Positions 34,412-45,622 of a stretch of DNA of 64,000 bases are shown here, in pieces. The notes below the pieces were generated by a model that made no database searches, had not been told where the DNA came from, and was given only the letters and a program-made list of their open reading frames with translations. A program made the position numbers and the translations under genes. Position 1 is the stretch's first letter; each line of letters starts with the position of its first letter. Source of the stretch: Pseudopithomyces maydicus (taxonomy: Eukaryota; Ascomycota; Dothideomycetes; Pleosporales; Didymosphaeriaceae); NCBI GenBank assembly GCA_026873275.1, contig JANTUC010000013.1, positions 1,364,001 to 1,428,000 of the forward strand. The letters are read 5' to 3'.

Positions 34412-35979
34412 ATGGCCAAGCCTCGCAAGGACGTCAAGTTCCAGCATCGTGCCAGCAACCCCAACGCCAAACCCCGGAGGCCCTCCATGAGCGTCTCCGA
34501 GCACAGCGAGACGGCCCGCTCCGAGCCCAGCAGTCCCACCACCAACGGCCATGCAACCGCGAAGCTCGACGAGACGGTAGCGACCCTTTCCCCCTTCTTC
34601 TTCCCCCCGCTGACAGTGCCCAGCCTGCCCCCCGCCGCAATCCGACTACGAGAAGAAGCTCCAGAACTTCTACACGCGGACCATATGGACCTTCGTCATG
34701 CTGGGCGGCTTCTTCTGGGCCCTGTTCGCCGGCCACATCTACATCATAATCGTAATCACCGCCGTCCAGATCATCTCCTTCAAGGAGGTCATCGCCATAC
34801 ACGCCGTGCCCAGCAAGGCGAGGAGTCTGCGCTTCACCAAGTCGCTCAACTGGTATTTTCTGGGTACCACCATGTATTTTCTGTACGGCGAAAGTGTCAT
34901 CTACTACTTCAAGCACGTTCTTCTCGTCGACCGCATCCTGCTTCCGCTCGCCACCCACCACAGGTTCATCTCCTTCATGCTGTACATTTTCGGTTCGTGC
35001 CCTCATCTGCCGCCTCACTGGCCCTCGCTGACCTTCTAGGCTTCATCTTCTTCGTCTCGTCCCTGCAAAAGGGACACTACAAGTTCCAGTTTAGCCAGTT
35101 CGCTTGGATCCACATGGCCCTATTCCTCATCGTCGGACAGGCTCACTTCGTCATCAACAACGTCTTCGAGGGCTTCATCTGGTTCTTCCTGCCCGTCGCT
35201 CTCGTCGTGACAAACGACATTTTCGCCTACCTTTGCGGTGTCACCTTCGGTCGCACCCCGCTGATCAAAATCTCCCCCAAGAAGACGTGGGAAGGTTTCC
35301 TGGGCGCGTGGTTCTTCACCCTACTCCTGGGCGTCGGCATGACCTATCTCATGGCCAAGTCCAAGTATTTCATCTGCCCAGTCAACGTATGGCCTCCCTT
35401 TGCGCGATATGCCGTGAACGAGCTGACAACCTGTAGGATCTTGGCGCGAACGTCTGGTCGGGCTTGGAGTGCGTGCCCAATCCAGTCTTCACCCCCACCA
35501 CCTACGTTGTTCCCTTCATCCCGCCTGGTCTTCCGATCAGCAACACGTATACCTTCAAGCCGCTCTACCTCCACACGCTTGTCTTGGCTACTTTTGCATC
35601 GTGGATCGCGCCTTTTGGCGGTTTCTTCGCATCGGGTCTCAAGCGCACCTTCAAGATCAAGGACTTTGGCGACAGCATTCCTGGTCACGGCGGTATGACG
35701 GATCGCATGGATTGCCAATTCATCATGGGCACCATCACCTTCTTCTACTACTCCAGTTTCATTGCCGTTAACCATGCGACCGTCGGCAGCGTCCTGGAGG
35801 CAGCCATCACGGGCCTGACGGCCGAAGAACAGGTCGAGGTTGTGCGGATACTGGGCAAGAACCTCGTTGAAAAGAACATGCTCCCGTCTCAGGTTTGTCT
35901 CTCACCTTCTGCTGTCATCCGAACCAAGTGCTAACCGCCCCAGATAATGGAGTACCTCCAAGCACCTGCCAAGAGATAG
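34412..35979 (+). CDS. CDS1: CDP-diacylglycerol synthase (phosphatidate cytidylyltransferase)
   Basis: Makes CDP-diacylglycerol from phosphatidic acid and CTP in the endoplasmic reticulum, the branch point to phosphatidylinositol, phosphatidylserine and cardiolipin. Five exons: 34412-34576, 34617-34992, 35040-35386, 35437-35892 and 35944-35979, giving 459 residues with an unbroken frame. The CDS signature is complete in exon 4: SGLKRTFKIKDFGD followed by SIPGHGGMTDRMD, with the Lys, Asp, His and paired Gly residues. Multiple membrane helices and KKTWEGFLGAW are also family-typical. The first intron (40 bases) is short. The start at 34412 (MAKPRKDVKF) is chosen over an in-frame upstream ATG because conservation is likely to begin there. 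The last exon codes for only 11 residues. Confidence 0.93.
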
Positions 35980-36503
35980 GCAAGCTGGCATGGCGCGACT
36001 TTGTAGTTTTGTTGCTTCGTCCTGGTGGATTGGTGGACCACGTGCGCCGTTAGCGCAACGCTCGAATAGTATGTAGTTTGTAATGTGTTGGCCGGGTTCG
36101 GCGGAAGCCTTACGATTGATGTCCCTGTGTTCTTGCGTATATACCTGAGCATTGCATTGGACGGCGCATTGCGTGTATCGCCGTGGAGCGATCAAGCGGT
36201 CAAACACGCGGAAAGTGTGGGACCGTGGGAATATCTGGTGGAGCCAGCGTTTTTAATTCGAATCAATTGAACCCATTCTTCAAAGGATCGCACCGATTTT
36301 GCTCTGAGCACGACAGTACGCTGGTGGACGGATGACCCCCACGTTATCTACCCAAGTGCCCCAGTGCCCACGCCCACGGCGCCTGCCCGTCGCGCTTCTC
36401 CCAAAGCGGCTAGCGGCCGAGGTTTGTACCGTGCGTCACTGCAAGCTTCAACTACTTTCGCATCGATGCGCGACATGGACGCCTGCAACTACATCCCCCG
36501 CCA
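35980..36503. other. Intergenic, PPR gene promoter
   Basis: Separates the lipid-synthesis gene from the PPR gene. No further gene is supported. Confidence 0.5.
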
Positions 36504-38562
36504 ATGCCCCCACGACCCTTCGTCAACGATGCCCTTTGGCATTGTCTTTGCCCCAGATGGACCCACGTGACTGCTCGAGCCGAAACCAGCTTGGTCGGCT
36601 CGGGGAAGAGGAGAGCAACGGCGCCCGCGATACCGTCCGGCACGCGGCGAACCCAATACCTCTCGCGTTCATATAATGCAGCAGCCACAGCGTCGAGCGT
36701 GGCTTTTTCACCGGATGCGACCTTCAGCAGCCACTCCACCCAGCGACCGGACCACCCCGCAGACCCCACGCAAGCCTTCCAGGGACCCCGATTCAGGAAG
36801 GGCAAGACCAGAAAAGACTTTCCGCACATGTCCAACGAGGAGCTCTATGCTCAGGTGCAGGTGGAGGCCGCAAAGGGCGTCATCCCGATGTCTTGACCAT
36901 CCTCAACATCCTGATCAAGGACAGGCGGGAGCGGCCTAATCTCGCCTTGTACACGGCCCTGCTGCACTCGTACACGTCGTCCGCCTGGGGCACTGCGGGC
37001 AAGATCCGCAAGGCTTTGGAAGACATGGCTCAGGCTGGCATCGAACTCGACGCCCGCGCCTGCGAGTGCACTCTCGAGGCTCTCGCCGTCCACCCCGATT
37101 CCTTTCTGCGAACCGACATACTAGAGTACATGAAGGAGCGGTGGTGGAGTCTTTCGCCCAAGTCAGAGGGCTTCGTGGTCGCGGGACTTCTGCGAGAACG
37201 GTGCTTCGAGATGGCGTTGGACAAGTTGGAGACCATGGTGCGGGAAGGCGTCAAGATTGATCCGTGGCTGTGGGACAAGGCAATCTGGTCGCTGCTGGAG
37301 TTTGGCGAGGTCGAGGAGGCCTTCTACGTGCTGAATCTTAAAAAGGACCTCAGTCCCAATGGGGACCCCGATCTGAGCGGCAGTCTGTGGCTGCAGCTCC
37401 TCGATGTGGCGGCTAAAAAGCACATTGTGAGTTGGACAGTATTCTGTCAACAGCCGACATATGGCTGGCTGCATCGATTACCGGCTAACAAATTGTAGGC
37501 CGACGCCACAAGCATGATATGGCACACGCAGGTCGTCCCCGGCTACCTCCGGCCCACCACAGGCACCTGCTTCAACGTCCTCTCCGTGGCCGCTCGCGCA
37601 TTCGACGTCAAACTCGCCACGGATGTGTTCCGTGTCCTCGGCGAACGCGGCGCAGTCTTCACGAGCCACCACTACGAAGCCCTCATCCAATGCTACCTCG
37701 GCGTCAACGATCTGTCCGCCGCCCTCAGCGTCATCCTCATCATGCACGACTCGAACCTCAAAGTCACCGAAGACGAACTGCACCCCTCTACGTCTACCTC
37801 TGCAAGGACAAAGCGCGCCCCATGAACGTCTTCATGCACCTCCAAGACCTCTCGCACTCGGGCCGCACGATCCCCACCCCCACCATCAACCTCTGCATCA
37901 AAGCCTGCATCACCCACGACAACCTCCCCGAAGCCCTCGAGCTCTACAAAGCCCTCTCCAGCGTCGCCGCCGCAGGCCCCACAACCCAAACCTTCAACGA
38001 GCTCTTCCGCGCCTGCCACATGTTCAACCGCAAGGAGCTCTCCATGTACCTCGCCTCGGAGATGATCGACCTCGGCATCCGCCCCGACCGCCTCACCTAC
38101 GACCGCCTCATCCTCACCTGCTGCAAGGCGGGCGACGTCGACGACGCCGTCGGCTACTACGAGGAGATGGCCGCGGAGGGCTTGGCGCCCCGTCGCCGCA
38201 CCCACGAGGTCCTGGTGCAGGAGACGCTCAGGGCGAGGGATCCGCGCTGCGTTGCGCTGCTGAGGGCGTACGAGGCGGCTGAGTATAGGGTCGAGGCTAG
38301 GGCCGAGTATCTGGGTCTGCTGATTAGAGGGCAGTTTGAGGAGAGTGGTAAGGGGGAGGGGGAGGGGGAGGGGCGAGGGAGGAGAGTGAGCAGGAGATGT
38401 TGGAGGTGGTGCAGCGGGAGTGGGAGGCGAAGAGGGGGAGAGGGAGAGGGAGAGGGAGAGGGAGGTTGGGGGGAAGATGGGAGAGGAGGGGGTTATGGGG
38501 AAGGGGGTTCTTCTGATGTTGACGTGGGGAAGGGTGGGGATGAGCGGGGGGAGAGGGGGTGA
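36504..38562 (+). CDS. Mitochondrial pentatricopeptide-repeat (PPR) protein
   Basis: Helical-repeat RNA-binding protein, probably in mitochondrial RNA processing or translation. It opens MPPRPFVNDALWHCLCPRW followed by basic sequence, as in a targeting presequence. The intron is 37427-37498 (GT-AG, with a GCTAAC branch site). PPR-like helix pairs run through both exons, for example TINLCIKACITHDNLPEAL, TFNELFRACHMFNRKEL and TYDRLILTCCKAGDVDDAV. The frame breaks twice: at 36884-36886 (between KGVIP and DVLTILNIL) and at 37783-37786 (between DELHP and LYVYLCKDK). One extra C cures each. Near 38,350 a G-rich run may hide a third, since another frame gives EQEMLEVVQREWEAKR and a stop at 38516, so the C-terminus is unsure. 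Confidence 0.85.
38435..38465. repeat. GAGAGG-type purine microsatellite
   Basis: Short tandem run of GGGAGA units at the 3' end of the PPR gene, inside a longer pure-purine stretch from about 38,340 to 38,560. Confidence 0.75.
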
Positions 38563-39668
38563 GATGGTGGGTTAGGAAGTGAGCTAGTTTGTTTTATGAA
38601 TGAGGAAGAGGAGGAGGAGGAGCAGGAATAGTATGTGTATATCATGTTAATTAGTTGGCCATGTATCGTCGCGAGACATTTGCTCAACTCACTTCACTTC
38701 ACTTCACCTGACTTCACCTCACCTTGCTTCACTTATCTACTAACTATTATGAATGAATATAAATATATGTAAATACACAAGCACTTAGGTACCTTTGAAA
38801 TTATCTGTTTATTTAATTTGCTTATCAAATATATACATATATGTTTACGCACGTCAGGTACATTTTCAACTGGGATAGTAAGACTGTATATATAATAATT
38901 TATAGCAGTAGGTGGTGCTATATATAATTGACTAAAATAGGAGAGAGTAAGTGAGGCTAATGGAGGAGATTTTCATGAATAGATATTAGTGATTTGGTGT
39001 GTGTGTGGGTCGGGCTTGGATGGAACTTGGATAATAGATTCAGAGAGTGAGGATAAGGATATAGAGAAGAGGGCTTAATGGAAGTTTAGATATAGGTAGA
39101 AGTAGTTGTAGGTTAAAAACAGGGGGCTAAGATAGGTGTTTTCCTTTTTTAGGGGTGCGGCGACGGCGGCGGAGTATAGTAAGTAAAGTGATGAAGGTAA
39201 GGGGTGGGGTAAGAGAAGGTAAAGTAGCTATAGTTACGAATGGTGGCGTGTACGTATAAAACAACAATATACGTATACAGCATTGTATCATTGTAGTTAT
39301 TAGGTAGTATGTACACAGGACGATTGATCTGTGTCTTAGTAAACTAAGTAAGGTAATGCCTTTATAAAGCCGTAGTTTCTTGGGTTACTTTTCATGGTTT
39401 TAAAATAGCTGTTTTCGTAATCGTACACCTTACACTCGTATTTGCCTTAGGGAATACCCTTTTGCCAGGAATAATCTGCTCGTTCATGCTCATATTATAG
39501 TCGCCATGCTTCTTGGCCATGCAAGGGTTCGAGTATGCGACTTGGCGATTGCTTAGCAGGATAGACGCCTATTGGATAAATGATTGTATGTACTCTCTAC
39601 GACTCCGACCTGAACTCGCAAATCCGTCACCAGGCTTCGTCGGACTGACCGAGCGCATTGTGCGAACC
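38563..39668. other. Intergenic with simple repeats
   Basis: Contains a CTTCA-type pentamer run (about 38,690-38,735) and AT-rich DNA to about 39,400. No gene is supported. The right end holds the ferric reductase promoter; an in-frame ATG at 39513 precedes the chosen start. Confidence 0.5.
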
Positions 39669-42063
39669 ATGGGACGTCAACGGCCGTCCTCCTCCAAGAT
39701 GATATGGCCGTCTCCCCTAATAATCAGCGCCTTGCTCAGCGTAATCACCACCACAGTCCAGGCAGATGGCCAAGGTCTCATAGGATGGGGGAAAACAATG
39801 TACAGCCCAACGTGCGCATTCGCTTGCCGCTCAGTCATCAAAGCGAATCCCTTACTGTGCACGCCCAAGGACCATGTCGAGAACTTCGGAACGGTGCATT
39901 CGCCCGTGTGGACGTCGCCGCACTGTTTTACGACTGATCCGGCGTTTCTGAGGACAATGGCCGTGTGCATCGATACGTATTGCTCGTTGAGCGATAGGCC
40001 TTCTGCGGAGCGGATTGATGACTACTGGGCTTCTCATCTGGCTACCACGACGGTGGGTAACTACAAATGGAAGCCTGCAGTTTCGTATCAGGAGGCTTTG
40101 GGGGCGGGTCGGCGGGACGAGCGCAGTGTGGCCGAGTTGGCACGTTCGAATGTAACAGAGGATGAGCATGGGCAACATCGTGGGAGGCGGAAGGTATTCA
40201 GCCGGCATGGACATGGGGGTTCGGAGACGGAGGTCGAGTTCTTTACGTTCGATGTCCAGAGTGAGTTGCCGGTGGCGGTGAAGAAAGCTCCGATGAATGT
40301 TACCAGCTTTGTGGATCCGGTGGCGTGGCAGAAGGCGTATAATGGTATGAAGGACTTTGAGACGAATGAGAAGGGCCATGCTACGTATACGTGAGTAATT
40401 TGTGAGTTCATTATCATGGCGTGTCACTGATGGAATGCAGAATTGCTGTCATGTTGGTAGCATTGGCGGCCCCAGTACTGCTTTCACTACTTCGCTTCGT
40501 CCCCGGTCTATCAGTGAGCACCGCCTGGATGTATTTCATGGCAGTACTCATATACCCAGCTACATGGGGTAAGCGTCACCGCGAGCCCATAGGTACCGTA
40601 GTGGGCGGAGGCCTGATGCCAACTCGAGGCCAAACACTGTACATCGCACTGATTAGTACGCTGAACGTACTTTTTCTCATCACACCATACGTGACCACAC
40701 ACCCCCAGAGCACCTTCACCTCGCTGAGAGAACAGGAAATCAGCGTCATCGGAAACCGCGCTGGTGTCATGGCGATGGGAAATGCCGTGGCCATGTTCAT
40801 CTTTGCTTCACGCAACAACCCACTCCTTCTAATCACCGACTGGAGCCATAGCACCTATCTGCTGCTCCACCGCTGGCTCGGCTACTGGACAATTTTTCAC
40901 ACGATCTTACACTCCGTCATGCTCTTAGCATACTACAAAATACAAGGCACCTACGAAGACGAACTTGCACGCGAATACTGGAGATGGGGCATCGTCGCCA
41001 CCGTCTCAGTCTCCATCATCCTGCCAACCTCCCTGCTCATAGTCCGTCAAAAACTCTACGAACTCTTCCTCGCAATGCACATCCTCCTCAGCGTGCTCTT
41101 CATCACCGGCTACTTCCTCCACATATGGTACTGCTACCAGTACAACTGGGGCTACGAGATCTTCGCCTACATCGTAGGGGGAATCTGGGCCACCGAGCGC
41201 GTCCTGCGCCTCGCACGCATGGCCCTCAAAGGCATACACACGGCGACCATCACGCAGGTCCCCGGCTCAAATGGCGAGTACCTCCGTGTCGACATCGAGG
41301 ACGTGCGGCTCACCGGCGTCGCCTACCTCTGCTTCCCCACGCTGAGCTGGCGCTTCTGGGAAACGCATCCCTTCTCCGTGGTACCTCGCATGCCCAGAGC
41401 ACAAGACGAAGAATCATCCATACATGTATCCCTCCCCTCTGCCCCCAACGAAAAGACACCCCACCTCTCCAATCGCCCGATCCACATGCATGTAGACAAC
41501 CACCAACCCAGCTCCCACGACGATAGCCCCCCGTGACCCGCACCGGCGCCACATTCATCATGCGCACCCGCCAAGGCATCACGAAGAACCTCGCAGCTCG
41601 CCTCGCGAGCTCGGGCTCCGCGCCGCTGCGCATTCGCGTCCTGGTCGAGGGATCCTACCACTCGGGCGCGGCATCGCAACTCCCTCGCTGCGGGGGCATC
41701 CTCTGCATCGCGGGGGGCGTGGGTATCACGGGGGTGCTACCGTACTTGCGCGGTGTATCTGGGGCGTGCCGGGGGAAGCTCGTTTGGGGTGTGCGTGGGA
41801 GGGGACTGGTTGAGGCGTTTGGAGGGGAGTTGGAGGGTCTCGCTGGGGGAGTGGAGGTGCAGACTTTGGTGGGGGTGCGCATGGATGTTAGGGAGGTGGT
41901 GAGGAAGGAGATGATGGGAGGAGGGGAGAGGGGTTTGCTGGGGGTAGTTGTTTGTGGACCGGCGGGGATGGCGGATGAGGTTAGACGGGCGGTGACGGAG
42001 TTGGTGAGGGATTCTGAGACGATGAGGCCGTTTGTTTTGGTGGATGAGGCGTTTACGTGGTGA
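39669..42063 (+). CDS. Ferric-chelate reductase (FRE-type, NADPH oxidase fold)
   Basis: Plasma-membrane flavocytochrome that reduces extracellular ferric (or cupric) ions for uptake. Exons 39669-40390 and 40441-42063, with a 50-base GT-AG intron. A signal peptide (best from the internal ATG at 39699, MIWPSPLIISALLSVITTT) leads a roughly 200-residue outer domain with CAFACRSVIKANPLLC. The membrane core carries the haem-binding pairs in HRWLGYWTIFHTILH and the HILLSVLFITGYFLHIWY helix. HPFSVVP is the FAD motif; GGVGITGVLPYL and VVVCGPAGM are the NADPH-site motifs. The frame breaks at a six-C run (41527-41532) between the FAD and NADPH parts; one extra C gives about 781 residues. The two halves are therefore probably one gene. 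Confidence 0.9.
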
Positions 42064-43022
42064 TGGGGATGTTGGAGGTGTGACTTTTTGAACGGCCTTT
42101 TAGTATGTTTGAGGATGGAGGGAAGGGTGTCTTGATTCAAGTGCGTTCTTGGATGGCGTTAATCTTGCTTGTAGATTTGGCGATGTTGCCCCTGTAACTC
42201 TGGCTGGATCTTGATGAATTGCGATACACAGCGCTCGTCTATGAATAAAAGCAGAGGCTTTAAAACATTAAAAGCTTCTAAACATTTAAAGTGACCGAGT
42301 TGGCCAATAATTGTCATACATTAATGGTGCTTACAAAGTAAAACATAAGTTAGGTAATTTCTGAAGCGAGTATTTCCCTTCTTCGGGCTATCCAAAGAGA
42401 GGTTCGGCTTCAGCCCCTTACACTATAGCGTTAAAGCGAGGATAGCCTGAGTAGAACCAACGCAATAATAGACTACTAACTGAGAGACACTATGTCCTTG
42501 AAATTCCTAAATGATTTGAATTAATTAAGCGAGTTTGAGCCCTTGTGGAGCTATTGTAGACGCTGTATGATGACTTTGAGGATCAATTGTAAGGAGGCGT
42601 CGCAAACTTGGTGGGGGCCGAAATGGAGGACAGAATACTTTGTGGCGACGCGCCTACAAATTTGGTGAAACATTAGAACATTGGTCTTTCGTGAAAGGTG
42701 CGTCGCTAGAGAAGATGTATAGTTCAAAAATGCTCAAAGAATTAGATCTTTGAAAGTCAATTAGATGCTGGGAATGTTGTACGCGATAGGGAATATCACG
42801 CGTTCCGCCACAACCGAAGCCTGGCCAAAAGCAAGCATGTCACCGCGTCTCTTGGCCTTTTCGCACGCTCACAAGGCAGCAGCGACGTATGCATGTTTTC
42901 CCATTGGATAAATTTTCGGTGACAATTATATCTCTCTACAATATAGTCCACCTACTCGCTGAAGAGACCTCCGAGATTTACAGAGTATCCATACTGCGCG
43001 AGTTTCCATCAGCCTCGCCACC
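42064..43022. other. Intergenic, no gene seen
   Basis: AT-leaning stretch with only short chance frames. The right end should contain the promoter of the large membrane-protein gene. Confidence 0.5.
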
Positions 43023-45622
43023 ATGAGCCCTCGCCCTTCGGGCCCACCGAAACAAACAAGGATTGCGCGCATCCGCCGTATGGTTTTACAGCCCTTGGAA
43101 ACGATTCGCACGCGATATAGACGATTCTGGAAGTCGACTGGTCTGCATTTCTTTACCTTCACGTCCGGGGAAGAAGCGCCCAAAGAACTGTTCACCAAAT
43201 CAAGATGGGCTGCTCTTGCACGCTGTGGAGTACATATACTACCCGCCCTCGTATCTATCGTTCTCATTACTCTCAACCTTTACGGTCTGTACATAGGTTT
43301 CGAGCTCCAGGGCCCACGACAGACCGACAGCATCAAGTTGGGCGTGCTCCAAGTGACGGCGAAGATCCAGGTAGACTGCTGAAACTCGATAAAGAGCGAT
43401 ATGATACTGATACAGTGATCCCAGGAGCTTTTGATCGTAGCTAGCTCTTCCGAGATAATCCTCCACTGGGTGCGTTGGCAGCTCGTGTACGGCGATGGCC
43501 TGCCGCTGGGACTGATCGGATCAGGATTCACATTTTCTCAATTGAGGTTGATAAACGAGCCAACTTTTTGAAGATAAATTGCTGACCTTAAGTCAGTTTC
43601 TTTTGGTCTCCAGACTTTATTGCCTCTGGGCGCTACAAAAGTTCGTCAAGAGTCAAGAAGACCGCTTTTATCGCGCTTATCGTAACGACTGGACTCTTTG
43701 CAGCTTTGGCAGGTCCTGCCACGGCCATTCTCATGATTCCACGAGAAATGGAGTGGCCTGTTGGAGGGAGTGTATTTTGGCTCAACGGTAATCGAAGTTC
43801 TCCGGGCGTGTCGGGACATCAAAAGATGACTGAGAGACCCGATTCCCCATTCGAACTTCCTCGCTTATATATCTATACAGGAACTGAGGCTCAACTATGG
43901 CCTGCCAGTATTTCGGCTGACTCGTTGGCCGGCTACCAATGCGATACACAGGATAAGCAGCTTTACGATGCTCGATGTCCTTCGGCCGGATACCTTTCTA
44001 TTTTCCAGCACTTCGCCAACTGGAATAACCGCAACCCGACCAGGAAAACGTCATTTGAAATTGGCGACACACAAGTTAGAAAGACATTCAACTGCACGTT
44101 TTCCTCGTCAGCCGTCGGCCGTTCCGTGGATACTTGGGCTATAACAGCCCATACACCGACCGCTGTTATGACTGATATCATGGCACGGTTATATCAAGAC
44201 TCACTACATCTTCTGGCCCAAAATGACCCCTACCGAAAGCCAGGCGCAAAATACTTAAGTTCGGCCCAAACGAGAACATATACGGTTTCCACTAAAGCGC
44301 CTGCCGTCAGAACCGTCTGCTACCGAACACCCAGAACATTCAAACTGGATGATTCCATTAGCTTGCCTTTCGTCATTACCCCTATGGACCGAACAATACT
44401 AGATGGTACCAACATATACTATTTTGTCGAGCGCGACGTAACAGCAGAGGTCCGAGGTAAACTAGCAGCACCGCTGGGGAATAGCTCCAGATCCTCGCTT
44501 GAGAAACACGTTTCAGTCATACCAGTAGATAGTATGCCGAATCTGCCGGCCAACCAAACCTCTTCGCTAGGCCTCATATTGGCTAGCCGAGCAAATACTG
44601 ATAGCGAAGGGTGGGCTGCTGTGACATGCCAGATTGATGCTCGGTGGGCACCGGGCTCGACCATAGTCAAGCATGATAACATGGCGTACCTCTACGACTA
44701 TGCGGCGGACCGAGGTTCTGCTTTGATCGAAACGGCGCTGACTGAAGAGGATTTTGGCTGGGGTGGCTGGCAACAACCTGGAAACGAGAGCTGGTCGCAA
44801 ATCCATATTGATAAGAGCTGGTTCGAGATCTTGACACCCAAAGTCCCTGCCATGGGGGCTAGGATGCTACAACAATTGCAAGGTAATCGCACAACGATAG
44901 AGAATGTGTTGTCTTTACTATTCCCGGATAGTAATGATCCGATCAAGCGGGCGGGCTTCTCTAGTACCTTGGATTTGGACCCGGCGATCTTCGACGCCAT
45001 AGAACATATGATCTCAGTTGTTGTCGCCGACGGTATCTCGAGATCAGGCACATACTACAACCTGAACTATACCGCCCAAGCCCTTGAACCTCTTGTCAAA
45101 GGAGGATATTCAGGAGTCACTGAGGATATGGCCCACGAAATTGTTCGCACGGGCGAGGCCCCATCCGATCGAGAACCCTTCAACCTGCGCCCCAATCAGC
45201 ACTACACGAAGCTTGTTATGCAGGCGAACTATCGGGGCTGGGTTATGACGACGCAGAGTTGGTTCGACTGGTGCTGCATCGTCCTTCTCTTCTTGCACTG
45301 CCTCCTCGCCATCGGTCACACCCTCATGACGTGCATCAAAGGCGTTACGAGCGAGGCCTGGGATACGGTCTCAGAACTCACGGCCCTCGCAATGGTGTCA
45401 CCTGCTCCAGAGGACAAGCTCACGAATTCCTGCGCTGGGATCCGCAAGGTGTCGACGCTGGTGCAGACCGCTCGCGTGGAGGCAATCGCGAAGGACGATA
45501 CTGCCCAGGGTGGTAGCGAACAGCTGCGACTACGGTTCTTCGAACTGGGGGAGAAGCGAGACCAGAATATGCAGGCAAAGGAAGACGTGCCCTACGGTCA
45601 GCTAAAATCACCTGCCCCTTGA
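43023..45622 (+). CDS. Large two-ended membrane protein of unknown function
   Basis: Three exons: 43023-43370, 43425-43546 and 43597-45622, with introns of 54 and 50 bases, giving 831 residues in an unbroken frame. The third exon's acceptor (after AAGTCAG) is set by continuity of SFFWSPDFIASG. There are membrane helices near residues 62-90 (ILPALVSIVLITLNLYGLYI), near 170-190 (TAFIALIVTTGLFAALAG) and close to the C-terminus (FDWCCIVLLFLHCLLAIGH). The roughly 530-residue stretch between the last two has several N-glycosylation sequons and paired cysteines, so it is probably outside the cell or in a lumen. I do not recognise a catalytic motif. Similar multi-pass proteins with a large outer domain occur in many filamentous ascomycetes, but I cannot name the family. 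Confidence 0.8.

Noticed and set aside
38690..38735. CTTCA-type repeats considered as a CRISPR-like or regulatory array
   Set aside because: The units are five bases with no spacers; this is a simple microsatellite, and CRISPR is not expected in a fungal nucleus.
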